In this document: positions 4,966-8,051 of the stretch, piece after piece
How the letters are laid out: the number at the start of each line of letters is the position of its first letter
Position numbering within the stretch: position 1 is the first letter of the stretch
Assembly: GCA_030150595.1 (NCBI GenBank)
Contig: JASLFQ010000091.1
Location: 1 to 8,051, forward strand
Length of the DNA: 8,051 bases
Direction: 5' to 3'
Source of the DNA: Aquirhabdus sp.
Lineage (GTDB): Bacteria; Pseudomonadota; Gammaproteobacteria; Pseudomonadales; Moraxellaceae
Notes under the pieces: model-generated
Databases searched by the model: none
What the model was told of the DNA's origin: nothing
The model's input: only the letters and a program-made list of their open reading frames with translations
Position numbers and translations under genes: made by a program

Positions 4966-7590
4966 TTAAGCCACAGCACCTTCCAAAAAGTCCTGCGCAA
5001 AACGCTGCAACACACCGCCTGCTTCATAGATCAATACTTCTTCAGCAGTATCCAAACGCGAAGTCACAGGCACTTGCAAAGTTTCACCGTTAGCACGATG
5101 AATCACCAACGTCATATCTGTACGTGCCTGACTACGATCACCAATCACATCATAAACTTCAGTACCGTCCAGACCTAAAGTTTTACGGTCAGTACCTTCT
5201 TTAAACTGCAATGGCAATACGCCCATACCTATCAAATTGGTACGGTGAATACGCTCAAAGCCTTCAGCGGCAATCGCTTCAACACCCGCCAAACGGACAC
5301 CTTTCGCAGCCCAGTCACGGCTAGAACCCTGACCATAATCCGCACCAGCAATAATGATCAACGGCTGTTTGCGCGCCATATAAGTTTCCATCGCTTCCCA
5401 CATACGCATGACTTTGCCTTCTGGCTCAACGCGTGCATACGAACCTTGTTTGACGGTTCCATCTTCATTGCGAACCATTTCGTTAAATAACTTAGGATTC
5501 GCAAAAGTCGCACGCATTGCAGTCAAATGATCACCACGGTGCGTGGCATAGCTGTTGAAGTCTTCTTCTGGCAGACCCATTTTGTGCAGATATTCACCCG
5601 CAGCACTGTTCATCATAATCGCATTCGATGGCGACAAATGGTCAGTGGTAATGTTGTCTGGGAGTACAGCCAGCGCGCGCATCCCTGTCAGCGTACGTGG
5701 GTTAGCCGCTAACGCGCCCATACCAGTCGTATCCCAATACGGCGGACGGCGGATATAAGTCGACATTGGACGCCAGTCGTATAGTGGGCTTGCGGCTTCT
5801 TCAATTTTTCCTAAATCAAACATCGGAATGTAGACTTTACGGAACTGTTCTGGCTTCACGCTCTTCGCTACAAGCGCATCAATTTCTTCATCCGATGGCC
5901 AGATGTCTTTGAGGCGGATTTCATTGCCATTTTTGTCCAGACCCAAAACGTCTTTTTCAATGTCAAAACGAATCGTACCCGCAATCGCATACGCTACAAC
6001 CAACGGTGGTGATGCTAAGAAAGCTTGTTTTGCATACGGATGAATACGACCGTCAAAGTTACGGTTACCCGATAAAACGGCAGTCGCGTACAAATCACGG
6101 TCAATGATTTCTTTTTGAATGACTGGATCAAGCGCGCCGCTCATGCCATTACAAGTCGTGCAAGCAAACGCGACGATACCAAAGCCAAGTTTTTCCAAAT
6201 CAGACAATACGCCAGCTTCTTCTAAGTAAAGCGCCGCCGCTTTAGAGCCCGGTGCAAACGATGATTTGACCCACGGTTTACGGGTCAGACCTAACTCAAG
6301 GGCTTTGCGTGCGACCAAACCAGCCGCCACGGTGTTACGTGGGTTAGACGTGTTGGTACAAGAGGTAATTGCCGCGATGATGACCGCGCCATCAGGCATC
6401 AAACCTTCCGCTTCGTGTGCGCGTGCAGCAGCAAGGTTGCCAGCAATGCCTTTCGCTGCTAAGTCAGCTGTCGCAACGCGTGCGTGTGGATTCGATGGTC
6501 CAGCCATGTTACGACCCACAGTCGCCAAGTCAAATGATAGTACGCGTGGATAAACGGCTTTGGTCATTTCCGAAGCCCAGAGGCCTGTCAATCGTGCATA
6601 GTTTTCAACCAATGCAATCTGTTCTTCTTCACGGCCTGTGAGGCGTAAGTAGTCGATGGTTTGCTGGTCAATGTAGAACATCGCCGCAGTTGCGCCGTAT
6701 TCTGGGGTCATGTTGGAGATGGTTGCACGGTCACCGACAGTCATACTGTCTGCACCTTCACCAAAGAATTCAATATATGCACCGACGACGCGCTCTTTAC
6801 GCAAGAACTCGGTCAATGCCAGCACGATGTCAGTCGCAGTGATGCCAGCTTTGCGTTTACCTTTCAGCTCTACGCCGATGATATCTGGCAGGCGCATCAT
6901 CGACGCGCGACCGAGCATCACGGTTTCAGCTTCCAAACCGCCAACACCCACCGCGATCACACCCAGTGCATCTACGTGCGGTGTATGACTGTCTGTACCC
7001 ACGCAAGTATCAGGAAATGCAAGACCATCACGGTTTTGGATCACTGGAGACATTTTCTCCAAGTTGATTTGGTGCATGATGCCGTTACCAGCGGGAATCA
7101 CATCAACGTTTTTAAATGCCGTTTTTGTCCACTCAATAAAATGGAAACGGTCTTCGTTACGACGATCTTCGATGGCGCGGTTTTTCACAAACGCATCAGG
7201 ATCAAAACCACCGCACTCCACTGATAAGGAGTGATCGACGATCAATTGGGTTGGAACAACAGGGTTCACTTTAGACGGATCGCCGCCCATGTCTGCAATC
7301 GCATCACGCAAGCCTGCTAAGTCAACTAGTGCTGTTTGACCCAGAATGTCATGACAGACAACGCGTGCTGGATACCATGGAAAGTCCAAGTCCTGCTTAC
7401 GTTCGATCAGCTGTTTGAGCGAGTCTGTTAATGCCTCTGGCGCACAGCGACGGACCAATTGCTCAGCCAAAACTTTGGAGGTGTAGGGTAGTGTGTCATA
7501 GCTGCCTGCTTGGATCGCTTCAACAGCTGCGCGAGTATCGAAGTAGTCTAGTTGGGTGTTTGGCAAGTGTTTGCGGTATGCAGTATTCAT
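4966..7590 (-). CDS. acnD: Fe-S-dependent 2-methylcitrate dehydratase AcnD
   Basis: An 874-residue aconitase-superfamily enzyme. It dehydrates 2-methylcitrate to 2-methylaconitate in the methylcitrate cycle; AcnD-type enzymes also have some aconitase activity. The three 4Fe-4S ligands are present: Cys411 in SCTNTSNPRNT, and Cys477 and Cys480 in ACTTCNG. The catalytic-core motifs VVCHDILGQTALVDLAG, CVGTDSHTPHVDALGV and NRNFDGRIHP are intact. The C-terminal swivel domain carries GADYGQGSSRDWAAKG near residues 747-762. The N-terminus (MNTAYRKHLP, LDYFD, LPYTSKVLAE) is of the AcnD type, not AcnA, and length fits AcnD. The ATG at 7590 is chosen because this N-terminus matches the family. The frame is open to a TTG at 7662, but that stretch overlaps the promoter candidate. 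Shine-Dalgarno signal is weak. It probably works with prpF in this window. It is followed by its own terminator, so it is not co-transcribed with prpF. Confidence 0.94.
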   Translation of the reverse strand: MNTAYRKHLPNTQLDYFDTRAAVEAIQAGSYDTLPYTSKVLAEQLVRRCAPEALTDSLKQLIERKQDLDFPWYPARVVCHDILGQTALVDLAGLRDAIADMGGDPSKVNPVVPTQLIVDHSLSVECGGFDPDAFVKNRAIEDRRNEDRFHFIEWTKTAFKNVDVIPAGNGIMHQINLEKMSPVIQNRDGLAFPDTCVGTDSHTPHVDALGVIAVGVGGLEAETVMLGRASMMRLPDIIGVELKGKRKAGITATDIVLALTEFLRKERVVGAYIEFFGEGADSMTVGDRATISNMTPEYGATAAMFYIDQQTIDYLRLTGREEEQIALVENYARLTGLWASEMTKAVYPRVLSFDLATVGRNMAGPSNPHARVATADLAAKGIAGNLAAARAHEAEGLMPDGAVIIAAITSCTNTSNPRNTVAAGLVARKALELGLTRKPWVKSSFAPGSKAAALYLEEAGVLSDLEKLGFGIVAFACTTCNGMSGALDPVIQKEIIDRDLYATAVLSGNRNFDGRIHPYAKQAFLASPPLVVAYAIAGTIRFDIEKDVLGLDKNGNEIRLKDIWPSDEEIDALVAKSVKPEQFRKVYIPMFDLGKIEEAASPLYDWRPMSTYIRRPPYWDTTGMGALAANPRTLTGMRALAVLPDNITTDHLSPSNAIMMNSAAGEYLHKMGLPEEDFNSYATHRGDHLTAMRATFANPKLFNEMVRNEDGTVKQGSYARVEPEGKVMRMWEAMETYMARKQPLIIIAGADYGQGSSRDWAAKGVRLAGVEAIAAEGFERIHRTNLIGMGVLPLQFKEGTDRKTLGLDGTEVYDVIGDRSQARTDMTLVIHRANGETLQVPVTSRLDTAEEVLIYEAGGVLQRFAQDFLEGAVA

Positions 7591-7632
7591 GGCGGTTGGC
7601 TCAATCTGGGAATTACTTTTAAAGATGGCAGT

Positions 7633-7662
7633 ATTGTACTCCTTCAAAATACCATTTCCCAA
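7633..7662 (-). promoter_or_regulatory. Candidate promoter of acnD
   Basis: On the minus strand TTGGGA (7657-7662, four of six matches to TTGACA) is followed after 18 bases by TACAAT (7633-7638, five of six matches to TATAAT). Transcription would start near 7626 and leave a leader of about 36 bases before the ATG at 7590. An AAGGAG lies in the spacer but has no start codon at a useful distance, so it is not taken as a ribosome binding site. Confidence 0.4.
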
Positions 7663-7689
7663 ATCGTTTAAAATTCATGTAGATAGTGC

Positions 7690-7699
7690 GCCAATTGGC
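7690..7699. promoter_or_regulatory. Ten-base palindrome upstream of acnD, possible operator
   Basis: GCCAATTGGC is a perfect palindrome about 28 bases upstream of the candidate acnD -35 box. An upstream activator or repressor site is possible. Palindromes of this size also occur by chance, and no regulator gene is visible in the window. Confidence 0.25.
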
Positions 7700-7796
7700 A
7701 TTTTTTAGAGTTTTTGCTCGAAAATTTCCGTGCATTTGTGTTTTTTTTACATTTTTTTCACAAAAATAAGATAAATTGGACATCTGTCTGATTATT

Positions 7797-7841
7797 TTTT
7801 ATCGTGTTTAATTTTATCGTGTTTAATTTTATCGTGTTTAA
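7797..7841. repeat. Three perfect 15-base tandem repeats between divergent genes
   Basis: TTTTATCGTGTTTAA occurs three times head to tail with no mismatch (7797-7811, 7812-7826, 7827-7841). The array lies 63 bases upstream of the right-edge gene's ATG and about 135 bases upstream of the candidate acnD promoter, in a region very rich in A and T. The unit contains no inverted symmetry beyond the AT ends. It could be an iterated protein-binding site or a short variable-number repeat made by slippage. Confidence 0.9.
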
Positions 7842-7861
7842 ATAGTCTGAAAGGTGTGGGA

Positions 7862-7875
7862 CGTGCATTTGCACG
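7862..7875. promoter_or_regulatory. 14-base inverted repeat in the leader of the right-edge gene
   Basis: CGTGCA, two bases (TT), then TGCACG form a perfect inverted repeat 28 bases before the ATG at 7904. The first ten bases, CGTGCATTTG, recur exactly at 7729-7738 in the same orientation on the acnD side of the gap. A dimeric regulator binding here could block transcription or translation of the plus-strand gene. No clear -10/-35 pair was found for that gene; TTGGAC (7776-7781) followed after 18 bases by TATCGT is the best weak option. Confidence 0.4.
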
Positions 7876-7903
7876 GCATTAATGTGAAAAAGGATTAAAA
7901 GAG

Positions 7904-8051
7904 ATGCAGCCAACGGAAAGGCACAGTACAGGTCGGTTTCATTTGATGAGTGAGGATTTGAACCGAGCATTTCGTGTGCATCGTTTATTGTATGTGTGCT
8001 GCCTTGTACTTGTCTTCGTGGACATTCCATGGGGTATCTATAATATTCTCA
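7904..8051 (+). CDS. N-terminal part of a membrane protein, cut by the right edge
   Basis: An ATG at 7904 with AGGA nine bases upstream opens a frame of 49 complete codons, beginning MQPTERHST, that runs off the window. The first 30 residues are hydrophilic with several Arg and His. From about residue 31 a hydrophobic segment begins (LLYVCCLVLVFVDIPWGIYNIL), which looks like a first transmembrane helix, with positive charges on its cytoplasmic side. A second in-frame ATG at 7946 has no ribosome binding site, so the first is preferred. The gene is divergent from acnD and shares the repeat-rich gap with it. Many sensor proteins start this way, but the family cannot be told from this fragment. 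Confidence 0.65.
   Translation, partial: MQPTERHSTGRFHLMSEDLNRAFRVHRLLYVCCLVLVFVDIPWGIYNIL

Noticed and set aside
6661..7224. A 187-codon open frame on the plus strand within acnD
   Set aside because: It lies fully antisense to the well-conserved acnD coding region; its sequence (rich in His, Cys, Thr) looks like a reverse-frame shadow and matches no family I know.
7591..7662. N-terminal extension of acnD from a TTG with AAGGAG nearby
   Set aside because: The extra 24 residues do not resemble the family, the AAGGAG lies downstream of the TTG, and the stretch contains the best promoter candidate.
7735..7764. TTTGTG/CACAAA inverted repeat in the acnD upstream region
   Set aside because: Six-base arms separated by 18 bases of mostly T; the spacing does not fit a CRP-type site and AT-rich sequence makes it likely by chance.
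7758..8030. A 90-codon minus-strand open frame across the triple repeat
   Set aside because: It translates the tandem repeat as a repeated LNTIK motif and overlaps a better plus-strand gene with a ribosome binding site; the repeat is more likely non-coding.

Overview
The window looks like chromosome from a gammaproteobacterium. AcnD, PrpF, RluA and YlqF all read like proteobacterial versions, and a Moraxellales-type host is a guess, not a result. All recognisable housekeeping genes lie on the minus strand; one partial gene leaves the right edge on the plus strand. In minus-strand reading order the layout is acnD (2-methylcitrate dehydratase, Fe-S type), a strong terminator, a lower-GC cassette (PIN-domain nuclease split by a frameshift, then a four-helix membrane protein), rluA, prpF, a terminator, ylqF, yjdM, and possibly the first codons of one more gene at the left edge.

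Two genes belong together by function. AcnD dehydrates 2-methylcitrate and PrpF isomerises the 2-methylaconitate product, so together they replace PrpD in propionate breakdown by the methylcitrate cycle. They are often adjacent, but here about 2 kb separates them. acnD appears to be transcribed alone: it has its own promoter candidate and a terminator 22 bases past its stop. prpF has its own promoter, with a perfect TATAAT -10 box. prpB and prpC are not in the window. rluA (tRNA/23S rRNA pseudouridine synthase), ylqF (50S assembly GTPase) and yjdM (small zinc-ribbon protein) are unrelated housekeeping genes.

The accessory part is about 3652-4897. A PIN-domain nuclease gene with a strong ribosome binding site is split into two overlapping reading frames exactly at a run of eight A. 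Removing one A restores a continuous 192-residue protein with the N- and C-terminal halves of the PIN fold. A multi-pass membrane protein of unknown function follows after 12 bases, and its stop overlaps the rluA start by 10 bases. This is the best candidate for something undescribed: a nuclease plus membrane partner whose nuclease may be switched or tuned by slippage, or may simply be decayed.

The 313-base gap between acnD and the right-edge gene is AT-rich and full of structure. It holds a perfect triple 15-base tandem repeat, a 14-base inverted repeat, a second copy of part of that sequence 133 bases away, and a 10-base palindrome near acnD. It looks like a shared control region for two divergent genes.
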